From the NCBI GenBank assembly GCA_949317995.1, contig OX439036.1, positions 109,409,669 through 109,473,668 of the forward strand: a DNA stretch of 64,000 nucleotides, read 5' to 3'. The notes beneath the pieces are model-generated. The model was not told the origin of the DNA. It ran no database searches and saw only the letters and a list, made by a program, of their open reading frames with translations. The translations under genes and the position numbers were made by a program. Shown here piece after piece: positions 11,526 through 22,993 of this stretch; the first letter of the stretch is position 1, and each line of letters opens with the position of its first letter. This DNA comes from Acholoe squamosa (Eukaryota > Annelida > Polychaeta > Phyllodocida > Polynoidae).

Positions 11526-12204
11526 AGCTTGCTGCAAAGTTTAATTGGCTCTTGACAGAAACTAAGATCCCCAAGAACTCTCCTAATTAGTTGAAGATTA
11601 CTGCTCCACTGAATACCACCTTGCTTCTTCTGCAGAATAGGAGTGTCTGGTCGACAGATTAGTTGGCCATCTTGTCGCTTGAATAATGTTGCCGATTAAT
11701 TTCTTTTGTACAAAAGGATTTCTATGAGTTGTGTACAGGCCACAGCCTTGGTTGAAGGAATGCGCAGCTAACACTTGCTCTTGAGAAGTTTAGCACTGTC
11801 CATCAGTATCTTATCCTTGTCTGTAGGGTAGGGGATATCCTGACTTCAAGCCTGCAGATTCTGTAAGGCACAACCTATCTGTTTAAATAAGATGCCTGTG
11901 TTGCCCTTTACGTGAATAGTGTAAGGTTAGAGGCCATGCAATTCAGCAAGATTAACAATCTTAGCTTTTGGCTTTCATTCTGTTTGCAGCAAGTATAGAA
12001 AGTGAAATTTACCAGTAAATCAGTGAGTGACTGCCCATGAGCTCATCTTGGTGCATTAACGGCTGTTTGTCTTTGTAACAAGAGCTGTTTTCAATCAGCT
12101 ACACCCCTAGAGGAAAGGGAATAATTCAAAAGAACATGTTCGGATGGCCTCCCTTAACTGTATTCATACTATTCTATCCTCCTGTTCCATCAAAGTGCAG
12201 TGAA

Positions 12205-12252
12205 AAGAGAGAGAAAGAGAGATAAAGAGAGAGAGAGAGAGAGAGAGAGAGA
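12205..12252. repeat. (GA)n microsatellite
   Basis: A purine run made mostly of GA dinucleotides interrupted by AAA and TAA. Confidence 0.9.
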
Positions 12253-12635
12253 AGTATAGATACAGGGAAACAAAGACAGGACAGGGTACTTTTCCTACAA
12301 ACATTATGTTAAACATGCTATATCATTGGGCTAAATGCCATACAAACACCCCTAATCCAGCAAACATAATTAAAGATAAGCTCAGATTTTGGGGATTATG
12401 TGGCCATCTGCAGATTTAGTATAATTTACTAATAGTGGAGCAGGAATTACTTTTCTCTAAAATATTGTACACCCACTATGTATACCTTCACAGGCGAATA
12501 CTCCAAGTGACATACACAAAGAGTGCCTGTCAAATTTTGAGACCCCATATAGATAAGCAATATGGCAGGTGCCAGTGATGTCTTACTGGTGTATGAAGAC
12601 AGATTAGCATCATGATGGAGGGATTGGGACAGGGC

Positions 12636-13301
12636 TGTAGGATGTGTTTTTCCAGAAACATGAACTGAATTGCTAGGGGTAGGTCGGATTTTTTTTTTTT
12701 TTTTTTTTTTGGGGGGGGGGGATATTTTAGGCAAATTATGAATAAAAAAGAAACACAATTTCAAGGCTAATCTGAGAGGATATGTGGCCACAATAGTCCG
12801 AAAATATGTAAGGTAGTGGTCATTATTTTTCAAGGGGTTTTTTGGGGGGCTTTTGACCCCTCAGCACGAGTGTTTGAAGCAGTTGAAAAAAATTAACAAA
12901 ATTAAGGCCTCATAGTGCCGAAACTGTTGGTTCATTTCCTTCCTAATAAAACGCCACATTTATAAACCAAGTTGGAACTTTAGTTGTGTTGTTATTTATA
13001 GTCTTACTATAAACCACAAAATTAAAAAAAAAATCTGCCCTACCTAATTTTTAAAGCACACCTGATGAAGGACTATGTGTCCTTCATCAGATGTGTTTTA
13101 TGATTTTAATAACATGGCCTAAGCCAAACAAATAATAAGTGTATTATGAACACTGGCATATTGGTTTAATCAGCAGATAGAGATCTTGTCAAAAACTGGT
13201 CTGCCATTTTTGTACCTCTATTGGTATTGTTGTTATGGTCCTGTTTTGCTAGGGTTGGTCGGGTCACTGGAAACACACCTTTTTTTTTATTTGGCCTAAC
13301 A
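12636..13301. mobile_element. Family F foldback element
   Basis: The right end, read in reverse, is TTAGGCCAAATAAAAAAAAA followed by GGTGTGTTTCCAGT and ACCCGACCAACCCTAG. The left side carries degraded versions (GTGTTTTTCCAG; GCTAGGGGTAGGTCGG). An inner inverted pair joins GTAGGTCGGATTTTT (about 12680) and AAAAATCTGCCCTAC (about 13028). A second copy is at 41906-42271. A homopolymer junction of 22 T followed by 11 G at 12689-12721 lies in the left arm. No coding capacity is seen. Confidence 0.65.
13053..13099. repeat. 21-bp stem hairpin inside family F element
   Basis: AAAGCACACCTGATGAAGGA C and its near-perfect inverse GTCCTTCATCAGATGTGTTTT flank a 5-base loop (TATGT). The two mismatches are both of a kind that still pairs as G-U in RNA. 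It lies at the centre of the foldback element and is probably part of its structure rather than a host RNA. Confidence 0.7.
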
Positions 13302-14157
13302 GTTTGAGATGGAGACATGGGCAGATACAAGAGCATTCTATATGGTTATCTATATTCTAGATGCTAACATCCATATTCTATCCACAACAGACTTGATGTC
13401 TTTAAGGACTGTCCAAGACACATCCCTCTTCAAGACATAAGACGCCACGGTGACTAAGAGGAAGATAATTGGAGAGTCTACCTTTGTCTACATAGAGAGG
13501 AAATATGATAATGCCCAGGCGTCTATTCCTATTAGTATCCAGCTGCCTCAATTGTGGTATAAGGGAAATATAGTGCATACTTATGTAAAGTCCCATCAGC
13601 CTGATTAATACCACATAGCGCCATTATAGGCAGCTGCTGTGTCCCATATCTAGATGACTTCTTAACTTCTCAGTGTGGTCTATCGGTACAATAGAGACTT
13701 AAACTGAAGGGCCAGATGCTATGGTTAATAGCAATAGTAGAAAATCTGGATCGGTTGGTGTGTTTAGATATGAGCATTTATCTGAATTACTTATGAATAA
13801 AGTGCCTCTTTTTGGTTGTCTAAACATCTTTGGAAAATAGTTTTTAAGTATTGATCTGGATGTCATCTAAATGCATGTCATCTGCTATACAGAAGTCAAG
13901 GTTGAAGTAATAATTTACATGAATAGTAGCAATTAACCACGGAGGGGGAAAGAAAGAATATATAAACACAAGAAAGCAGAGTCACAAGGGTCTTCTAATT
14001 GAACAGCATATGATTAATGAGGTAAAGTCTGTGCCTGGTATGAAAGGGTTAACTTGTTTATGTTTGCTTCTATGTCAATCCTCGGTACTAGCACTCTTTT
14101 AATGGAAAAATGTCTGGCAGACAAGAAACCATAGTAGCCAAAGGAAGCCATATCTTG

Positions 14158-14351
14158 CACTGCAAAAAAGGTGTCATCGAAATAAAGGCACATCCCCCTG
14201 CCGGAAGTTGCCAGAGATCTGTTGTTATTTTCATACTGCCACCTGGGGCTTCTTGTAAAAACTACACTGATACATTGCTTTTCAATTATGATGGTTCACT
14301 GCTCAGTTTTATAAGGATCCCAGGTAGATTTAATAGTTATCTTTTACAGTG
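14158..14351 (-). mobile_element. Family A element
   Basis: Reverse-orientation copy running from CACTGCAAAAAAGGTGTC to TTATCTTTTACAGTG. It has all internal landmarks: TTGCCAGAGATCTG, ACTGCCACCTGGGGCTTC, AAAACTACACTGA and GGATCCCAGGTAGATTTAA. A 114-codon open frame at 14110-14454 merely crosses it and is not a gene. Confidence 0.85.
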
Positions 14352-14884
14352 TTTGAATGCAGGTCCTACATCTAGTCCAAAGTCTTGGCGCTCAGTCACA
14401 TTTACATCCAGAGGAGATGGTCGATCTAAGCTATTTAGGAAACCCCCAGTGTGATGTCACCATGTAAACTCTATCAGTAATGACCATCAATGACAAAGGA
14501 GTGAACATGGAAATCTCAATTTATAGTGAATTTAGGATATGGAACATATGGAACTATTTTGGAGCAAGATTTAGAGTTCAAAGTATGGAAATCAGGTCTT
14601 ATGTTCAAGTGAAACGGAGGTGGCATGCACACCTTCATCCACTGTGAATTAAATCCACAACTGATTTTCCAACATGGCCACCTACAGACCTGCTCATCGC
14701 ACCACTCGTAATGCATCATAGTGCAAACAGAACTACGCCTTCTGTATGGTAGTGTGGTGATGGCTTGACATAAATTGGAAATCAAACCTCTGAGTGAGAG
14801 AGGCCAACCATGTTAGGGGATTGATCCGGGCTCAGACGGACCGGAGGCAACAGCCTTAAGGTGCTGTTAACTTTATGGCTGACC

Positions 14885-15120
14885 TTACACTTTAAGGGCT
14901 GCTGATGCAGGAGTGCATCATGCCCATTGGTTGTCATGATGCACTAATAAAGTACTGGCAAGACTGCTCACCAGCAATTCATCGGTGCATCATATCAACC
15001 TTACGGGAATGTGTCAACCCTGTAGGGTCTGCTTGACCTGCGAGTACCTCACCAGGGCTAGCATTCATGCATCATGATGACCAATGGGCATTAATGTATT
15101 AGTGGCCCTTAAAGTGTTAA
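14885..15120. mobile_element. Family E element, near full length
   Basis: It runs from TTACACTTTAAGGGCTGCTG to GTGGCCCTTAAAGTGTTAA, inverted arms of about 25 bp. TTAA is intact on the right and reads TTAC on the left. Inside are nested inverted pairs built from GCATCATG and ACCAATGGGCAT motifs, so the unit can fold almost end to end. TTAA flanks suggest a piggyBac- or Kolobok-type origin. Confidence 0.75.
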
Positions 15121-15761
15121 GGTACCGGTAACTGGGGGCTGACTTTAAGGGGAGGCTGGTGGGGATTGAGGGTGGTTGGGGTTAGGGAGGTTGTAAGGAT
15201 GTAATAGTGGTAGACGGTGTACCATCTTTTGAGCAGCTATATACTTTTAGATTGAAGGACAGGCTACTAGCAATGCCATGTGAGTTTGTTTATGGAAGAA
15301 GTACCCTCCTGGTAATAATTATATCTCAAGGCAAAGCAGAGCTTGTGGATAGAAAACCGTAACCTTAGGGTTTATATCCTTTTCTTCGAACGCATTCTTT
15401 TTAATTTGTCCAGCATCTTGAAATAAAGTATATTGTTAATCATGAACTATCATTATAGAACTCCTTTTTCACCTAAGCCATAAAGATTTCTTTAGCTTCA
15501 AAAAAGATCCCTGTGACCATGCATGACCCAGTGCTAGAGTAGATAAATGAGATGTGATGGGAAGTGCGTAAAGTCTGGGAAGATAGATTTACCCTTCACA
15601 CTGACTAAGTGGGGAGGAGGGCAAACTTAGTGACTGTTTATGGATGGAGTTAGGAACGGGCACTGGCCACAATTGGCCTTGGAATGAGATTTGCCATTAC
15701 AGAGTGGTAATAAAACAGCTGAAGGTAATCTGAAGATTTTATAGCGTACAAATATATAATG

Positions 15762-15955
15762 CACTCTAAAGATTGACTGTTAAATCAGCAATCCATATAA
15801 ACTGTACTGTGATATAGTGTAATTTCTACAATGAAGCTCCAGAAAGCAGTACAGTAAACTATAATATTATGATGAAACTTTGTGAGAATAATAGTGAAAG
15901 GTTTGTTCGAATAGAATAGCTTTCATTACTCTTTGGATTATATTTTTTAGTTTGA
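15762..15955 (+). mobile_element. Family A element, degenerate copy
   Basis: CACTCTAAAGATTGACTGTT, then ATTTCTACAATGAAGCTCCAG and GAGAATAAT mark the family. The right end is poorly preserved and its boundary approximate. Confidence 0.55.
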
Positions 15956-16307
15956 ATAGTTTTGAATTTGTTAGTTTCTTAATGGGAATTCTCCATAGTC
16001 AGTCTTTATTAATCACCCTCCAAAACCATATTATCTGGAATCAAAATTGTATTATCCAAGAATAATAACAATTTCCAATGAATATGGCGTATTTTTCCTC
16101 CTCTTCTCAGGGTGTGTAGTCGATCAGAGTGACATCGCTTGGACCCACTTAGGAGTTAGGAACGACTCATTGTCTCATCCCGGCTAACTCAAGTAGACCG
16201 CAGCGCCGCCACCACAGCACCCCAATGCCTTGCATATTTTTAAGACTCACCTCATATATATATAGGATGCACCCTGGAGGTTATTTCTTGGCTAGGATTT
16301 TGTGGAT

Positions 16308-16490
16308 GAGTGAGTGAGTAATAGATGTTCAACGCCATTTTGACAGCTAAGGTCATATTCATGGCGAGAACTACATTACACTATTTCACATAGGAATGTG
16401 TCAGTGCCCGCACATTTGTGCACCACACACATCCTGAGGAGATAGGAAAGAGGGAGAAAAAGACCCTTTTAAGTGGGCTAGGGAAGCCCT
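16308..16490 (-). mobile_element. Family J SINE-like retroposon, copy 1
   Basis: This copy reads, on the plus strand, from a GAGT-repeat through AATAGATGTTCAACGCCATT to GGGCTAGGGAAGCCC. The flanks AGGATTTTGTGGAT (left) and AGTATTTTGTAGAT (right) match at 12 of 14 positions, as expected for an old target-site duplication made by target-primed reverse transcription. The sense strand is minus, ending in an ACTC-repeat tail. No tRNA-type promoter was identified with confidence. Confidence 0.75.
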
Positions 16491-17076
16491 AGTATTTTGT
16501 AGATTCAGGCAGATACTATAAGGTGCCACATAGGGCATATAAGCTCATCGAGGATCATACGAATCCCAATAGTAATTTAGCAGTGTAAAATATTTAAATC
16601 AAAAGTGTATGGACCATTTTACATTGATGCCCTCTGTAGCTTTCCCGTAGGAATTAGTTCTACTTTGTCTTCTTTGTTTAAGTCATCTTTAATCTTGAAA
16701 CTGTTGATTTCCCTGAAGGTGTAGCGTTCTCCATCTTTGCCTTTGTGTATGCATGTCCCAGGAGGGTCTTGCCAACAGAATAGGAGGAAGAACCTGTGCA
16801 GATTTCTCAAGCTAGAATACGGATCCATGCATGATCTAACTCGTTTTAACCGTGTTACCAAACAATCTCTCATAGAAAGCATTTGAATACACTATCATAT
16901 TTCAGTAAAGAAACAAGCCCGAATAGAATTGGAACCATCTGGCAAATCCTTTTGTGAGTTAAAGAGAATACAGCTGGCAGTACAAAAGTTTCCATTTCAA
17001 TATCAAGTTCTTAGTCTTTGACCCTCCACATGGTGATCCCCTACATAACACAGCACATGGATATAGAAAGGCACTA

Positions 17077-17302
17077 CACTGAAAAAGAATATTGTTGAAA
17101 AAAATGGCACATTCCTTGTCCCAAAGTTGCCAGACATCCGTCATTTGTTTCACATAGAATCTTTGTACATTTGTGTACCCCCTTCTACCACCTAGGGCTA
17201 CTTGTAGATACTACTCTTGTTCAGTGGTTTTTAATTATGGTGGTTCACAGTTTGGTTTTATGAGGATCCCTGGTAGATTTAACAGTTATTTCTTTTACAT
17301 TG
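17077..17302 (-). mobile_element. Family A element
   Basis: Reverse copy with landmarks CCTTGTCCCAAAGTTGCCAG, TTGTACATTTGTGTACC, CCACCTAGGGCTACTTGTAG and GGATCCCTGGTAGATTTAAC in order. Its right end is TTTTACATTGT. About 226 bp, near full length. Confidence 0.85.
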
Positions 17303-19774
17303 TACCTATCTTAAAAGAGCTTTGTTCATTTATTGCTGGTTATTTCAGATTCCTGGTTGGGTGGGGGGGGAGTGTAAAAAGAATTTAACCCCTTTCTTTG
17401 TGAAAAGACTGTGCAATACCATCTAATATTGGCGGGTGATAAAAAAATAACAGACCTTTTAACCCCCAAAATCCAAAATGGTCACTCTATGAAAGAATAG
17501 TTGTAAACAGGTAAGCATGGACAAGATTTGTAACTTTTTGATGTGTCCCTCAGTATAGGAAGTCTAAGTCACGTCATGTGAGCCCTCACTTCCGGGCCTA
17601 GCATATTATCGCTCGCAGGCTTGAAGGGTCTGGAAATCTTTTTGTGCCTTGGATAGCTTTTGAAAGAAGGGGAGTTGATCCTAAAAATTAAATATATGGT
17701 GGGCCTTCAGGTCAATTGAAATATTGTTCATTTTAGTTCAAAATCAGAATTTTTTTTACGACATGGTTTATCGCGAGACTTAGGCTCCCTATAGATATGT
17801 GCCTGCTGAACAAGATCTCGAGAAGGTCACAGGAATTTCTGAAGTCATGTCTTGTGAACACTCCATGAATTGGGAATGTGATTATCTCCTGGAAATGGGG
17901 ACATGCCAAAACATATTTTATCAAGAAAGTTCTCAAGTGTAGAACCTAAGATGGTCTCAATTTTCATAAATGAGCTTATCTCAATTCACTCTGGAGTAAA
18001 TGGCTTGTTTCTATTCTTGTAGAAGGTGATGTGTTCTATAATATTTGAGAAATTCGCTAGCTTTTTTGAGAAGTGGTCACCTCCGTAAAATAAAAAAGGA
18101 ACATGCAATGTGTACTTCCTATTTGCTTTGAGAATGACACACATAACTCACTTCAGATGCCAGTGTAATCCATAACAACACATGGATTTATGTATGAAGG
18201 CAGAGGCAGGAATGGACATTTATAAATTCATAAGATTCAAATGAATACACCATTCTGGAGATGCCTATGAACCCCTTGCTGCATCTCCTCATCACCATAG
18301 CAACGTCTCTGCTTGGTGTCCTCTTGTGTGAGAGTCATAAAGGAAATGACATAATAGTGCTTAGAAGAAAGAGGTAGTTCTAATCAAGGAGGGAGAAGAG
18401 AAATTGGTAAAAAAATGAAGCGTGGTGCAAATGGCTAGGAAAGAAAATAGGCAAAGAAGCAAAAAGGGAGGTACATGGGGAAAGGTGGTTGTACCATAAA
18501 CCCACATATAAGCTGAACCCACCAGCTAAGCCCTGCGCATCCACCACAGAAGCCACACTTTCACCTGCCACACTCTAAATTTATGTTATTTCTGTTGTTG
18601 CTATAAACCATACTTTGTGCCTGAAAAGGTCCCATTCCTTGATATGGTCCATATCTGGAGATCCCCTGTAGAAGCCACATCTGGCCTTCTCTGAGATGAT
18701 CAGAGAAGTCCGCCCTGGCTTATAAACATGCCGGTATTTATGGTAGTAAAAAAGCTGACACAAGGGGTGGTGGTGTGACATGATGGTGTGCAGATAGTGT
18801 GTTCATCACTCCCAAGTATCACATGCACCTTTCAACTTACAGCCATCTTCCACTTTGTGAGAACTGGCACAGATCCAGACAGGAACTTTGCCATATCAGG
18901 ACAGAGGGTGTGACTTGTAAGCACCTGTGTCCTTGATATCTTGGCTTGGGCTGAAACAGAGAGTCATCCCACATCTCCTGTAACAGGAATTTGTGGCTGT
19001 AGCGTAATTAAGGATAAAGTATCTCTCACATACCAAAAAGAGCTAAGTATTCCTCTGATACTGCATTTCATTTTCATCCTGTGTATGGATTTGTGGCTCC
19101 ATAGGTTTAACCAAGGAACCCCGTATTGCACACCCCCTTGCAATAACTCTCGTATTTCATGGCTAGTTGCTCCAGCCTTAAGTATAGGACAATTAAATAG
19201 GATTAAATCATTATTTTGTGCTCACTATATATCACTAAAACAACATAAGATAAATGTAAAGGTTCAGAGTGAGATAACCCTCGCCCAGACCAATTCTCGT
19301 GAACCTTTACCATTTTATTTAATGTGAATAACAGCTCTCCATATATAGACTTAACTAGAGAGGGCCGATCACCATACCCTCAGTGGTATAACATGTCTCG
19401 ATCACCACTGTTGGTCACATGACTTATTTACATGCTATTTCCATGGAATTTAGGCCATTTTATATCGAAATAAATAGAGAACTAAACTATCATTGCATAT
19501 ACTGTGGTCATCCACCCTGAGAGACAGCCCCCCTCAGGGCCAACACAATCACACAAGTTTACCCCCCCCTTTTATGACAACCTTCCCACAATAACGTTTT
19601 TATACAAACATCTTCACAGTATCACAGGAAATTTGTTTAAAAGGAAAGAGAATACATCAAAATGGAGTGTTTTATTATAAAAAGGACAACAACTCATCTC
19701 TTTGCTGTCACAAGAATTCATTTGTCTTCTACATATGACTTCTTTGTTTCTCCCTTTGTATACCCACCCCATTG
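17303..19774. other. Intron stretch with no recognisable gene
   Basis: No conserved exon was recognised. A 128-residue open frame at 18941-19327 has no domain, no splice context and mixed composition. A CCATAGCAAC half X-box lies near 18295. The rest is unremarkable. Confidence 0.4.
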
Positions 19775-21360
19775 GGGGCTGTGTACAAATGACGTCATGC
19801 ATTTTTGGACCATTTTTGACCCCCCCTCCCCCCCCTTGTCATGTTTCATCATACAACACTTGACCCCCCCCTCAGCATGACGTCATGCAGAGAGATACCC
19901 CCCCCCCCAACAAAGTGCATGAATAGTGAAGGCCTATAGGCTATAAACAAATTAAAATGGTTCAAAGGGACATATAGTGGGTGTGAATTGCCAATAAAGG
20001 ATAACATGCATGCAAAGTGAAAAACTAGCACTGATCAACAAATGAACAGAGAAACATGCCAAACACTGTCAGCTTATATAATGTATGGGTCCCTATATGC
20101 AGGATGTACCATTTCCGTGCCTTGTAGTTGTAGGGGCACATGGAGCGTTATATATAGTGTTAGCTCCCTATTTGAGAGGGCGGGTCGATCGGTGCGGTTA
20201 CCACTGGTAGGACCAGAGGTCACTGCGATCTCTGGCCGCTATGTGCCAGTTGCACTAACCCAAGCTAACTTGTCTGGTTTTACTTGATATTGACATATCT
20301 CGAATTAAACCGAAGTTATATAAGAACTCGAACCATTACATAGTTATACACAGAGTACTATGGTAGTGATCATACACAAGTATTTCCTGTCACAAAAGGG
20401 CTTAAAAACTGTCTAGATCAATAGTCCAATACAGTTAATAGTCTGCCTTCTTTACAGTGAAAGTTGTACACTTGTCAGCGAAGAGAAAATCAAGAACAGT
20501 TATTATTAAGGATCATATAGTTCAAGAGCTTGAATGTATTGATATATTGAATGTATTGATTTAATCTGTAACTTTAACCATATACAAGTGTACTAGGAAT
20601 AGATTTCAGGGAGAACACTCTGAACTTAGTGAGTGGCCTAATAGAAAAAAACAACTCAGAAAGCATCACAAATTCTCAGGAGACCATCGATTGCAATCAT
20701 AGTTCCAATTTGTGACCTTACAAAGCAATCGAGTCACCTCAGCATTTTACTCTAGAATCTGCAAATAAGTTGAGTCTGATAGAGTTCCATTCAGACAAAG
20801 ATGTGGAGAGTAAGCTTGGGGGGGGGAGGTACCCTTTACATCTCCCTTGACACCTCAAGAAGGAGGGGGGGGATATCACACCTTTTCAAAAAGAAGCCTG
20901 TGGATGACTATGGATGCTGCCCTGAGCACCAGGAGCAGTTCAGGGGTATTTTAGATGCATCATTTAGATCCTGAGGGCAGAAGTGGACCTTTTCAAAAAG
21001 GGTTAAATTGGTATAGGTAGGATAGAGTAGTATTGCCCCCCTTATAGTGGCCTGGACATTACCTTGATTTTACACTGACATTGATGGCAGTGACCCTCAT
21101 TCAGTGAGAAGTCTGAGGAATGCATGCATGTAGGGCCTATAGGTAATAAATTTATGTCAGATGAATGCATTAAACTTCCCTACCTTAAAAAATCTTTTTA
21201 CAAAAGTTTTTTTTCTTGCCAAAAACAAAGCATATTGTGATTTCTTGATGACATGATGTCATGCAGCCCATGACCCCCCCTCCCCCCCTTGTCATACTTG
21301 GTCATGGCAAGTGGGACCCCCCTCCCCCCCTCCTGCATGACGTCATTTGTACACAGCCCC
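19775..21360. mobile_element. Family K: 1.6-kb element with perfect 26-bp terminal inverted repeats
   Basis: The left end GGGGCTGTGTACAAATGACG and six following bases are repeated exactly, inverted, at the right end (ATGACGTCATTTGTACACAG then CCCC). Inside each end lies a C-tract block of about 110 bp in the same direct orientation, with GACCCCCCCTCCCCCCTTGT CAT motifs and ATGACGTCATGC boxes. Between the blocks are about 1.3 kb with no open frame beyond 81 codons and no recognisable transposase. Either one non-autonomous transposon or two short elements flanking unrelated DNA would fit; intact outer ends and eroded inner ends favour the first. Confidence 0.55.
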
Positions 21361-21494
21361 TTGTGGTTGTGTCTAATAAAGGTGATAGCGGCTGACAGAA
21401 GATGCTGTGTTTTAAATGGAGACCTTTTTTTGACTGCGACTGGAAGGATCTATGCAAGACGATTTGTATGGCCAGGGGCAATAAGATATAGGTA

Positions 21495-21530
21495 GATAAC
21501 GAGAGGGAGGAACAGAGAGCTAGAGATGTA

Positions 21531-21579
<49 letters not shown>

Positions 21580-21663
21580 TCAGAAATAGAGATGTAGGGA
21601 GAGAAACTCAGAAACAGAGATAGAGAGAGATGTAATAGAGAATGGTAGATAGAGAGAGAGACG

Positions 21664-21694
<31 letters not shown>

Positions 21695-21790
21695 CCAGGA
21701 AGAACTAGAAGGATATTGAGAAAGATAGAGAGAGAGAGACAGACAGAGAATGACAGCGAGAGAGAGAGAGATAAAGGAAGAAGGTAAATT
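21495..21790. repeat. GA-rich polypurine region
   Basis: About 300 bases of purine-rich sequence with several (GA)n runs, the longest near 21538-21570. The serine- and leucine-rich minus-strand frames here are products of this repeat. Confidence 0.9.
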
Positions 21791-22396
21791 AGGAGAAGCA
21801 GAGGGGCAGAAATAGGGATGCAGCAGGGGCAGAAGTGACATGAGAAGAGCGGAAGGTGTCATGGCAGCACAGACAGCTTTTGCATTAGTCTTCTGACTTC
21901 AAACCAGGAAGTCTGAAAGGGTCAAATATCTGAATTATTCAAAACGTGGCGTCATAAAAGTTTTTAACAAAGGGTCCTGCTCAGAAGCATCATTACCTGG
22001 TCTCATCGGAACAAGTCTGACCTCTGCCGAGAAGATCCGAGAATATCCAAGAAATCTAATCTCAATCTGCTTTAGTATTTTTAATTTAAGTCTAATCCTT
22101 CTCATTGGTGGATATGGGGTTATTAAGGAACTGCTGATTTCCAGAGAAAATAACAATACTCCAAGAATAAACAGCCTATTTTTACTAAACATCCTATTTT
22201 TACTAAACATTTTCAGGCCGTCTAGACGCTGAGACATCTATGGCCACTTGGTTTATAAGATTAGATCATTTTTAACCTTAATTAAAGGAAGGGGCTTTGC
22301 CAAGTAAGGAAACAATGTAGACTGAGATGTGTGAGACTCTATCGAATCAAAACAGAGTTATCTTCATGGGTCTGGCCCAATACGTCACAGAATCTT

Positions 22397-22572
22397 CGCT
22401 ATAAAAATGCAGTTGAAATAATGGTGGTTCTCAGGTAACTTTGGGACAAACTTTAACCGATATTTCTTCTAACACATTGCTACACTATGTTGTTTTTTGG
22501 GGCCTCATTGTAAAAATCATAGTGCATCACAAATAGGCTAAAGTGATTCCCCATATATTCTCAATTATCTGT
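22397..22572 (-). mobile_element. Family A element, strongly degenerate
   Basis: GTTGAAATAATGGTGG, AACTTTGGGACAAAC and a terminal GTTGTAGAGTGTA follow the order of a reverse family A copy, but similarity is weak and boundaries are approximate. Confidence 0.4.
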
Positions 22573-22922
22573 TGTAGAGTGTATTTATATTTTTTTTATC
22601 ACAAGAAGCACCAAAATAACGATGGATCTCTGTTGGGGGTTGGTGCATGCTATCATGATAGGAGATGTGCATATGGTGTAGTGTTGTCATATTAAAAAAC
22701 CCATCTGGTTCTCAACTATGACATTTCAACCAAATATCTAATTTACTTCACAGTAAACACAATACTGAATCTTCATCAAATGGTATAAGATTAGAAAGGC
22801 GAGCTGAACAACATGGTATTGGAACTGGAGGGATAGAGCTTGTCGCTCTATACTATATTGGACAAGATTCATATATATGATATAGGATTCCAATTCAGAT
22901 CAGTTCAGATAAGTAAGTGTGA

Positions 22923-22924
<2 letters not shown>

Positions 22925-22990
<66 letters not shown>
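22925..22990. repeat. (AT)n microsatellite
   Basis: About 66 bases of uninterrupted AT dinucleotides. Confidence 0.97.

Positions 22991-22993
<3 letters not shown>

Noticed and set aside
12447-12833. 128-codon minus-strand frame with a lysine run
   Set aside because: The lysines come from the T22 run in the family F element; no family resemblance.
14110-14454. 114-codon plus-strand frame
   Set aside because: Most of it is a reverse family A element.
18941-19327. 128-codon plus-strand frame
   Set aside because: No domain, no initiation context, and no repeat or exon support.
21450-21862. Leucine/serine-rich minus-strand frames
   Set aside because: Products of GA-rich sequence read in reverse.
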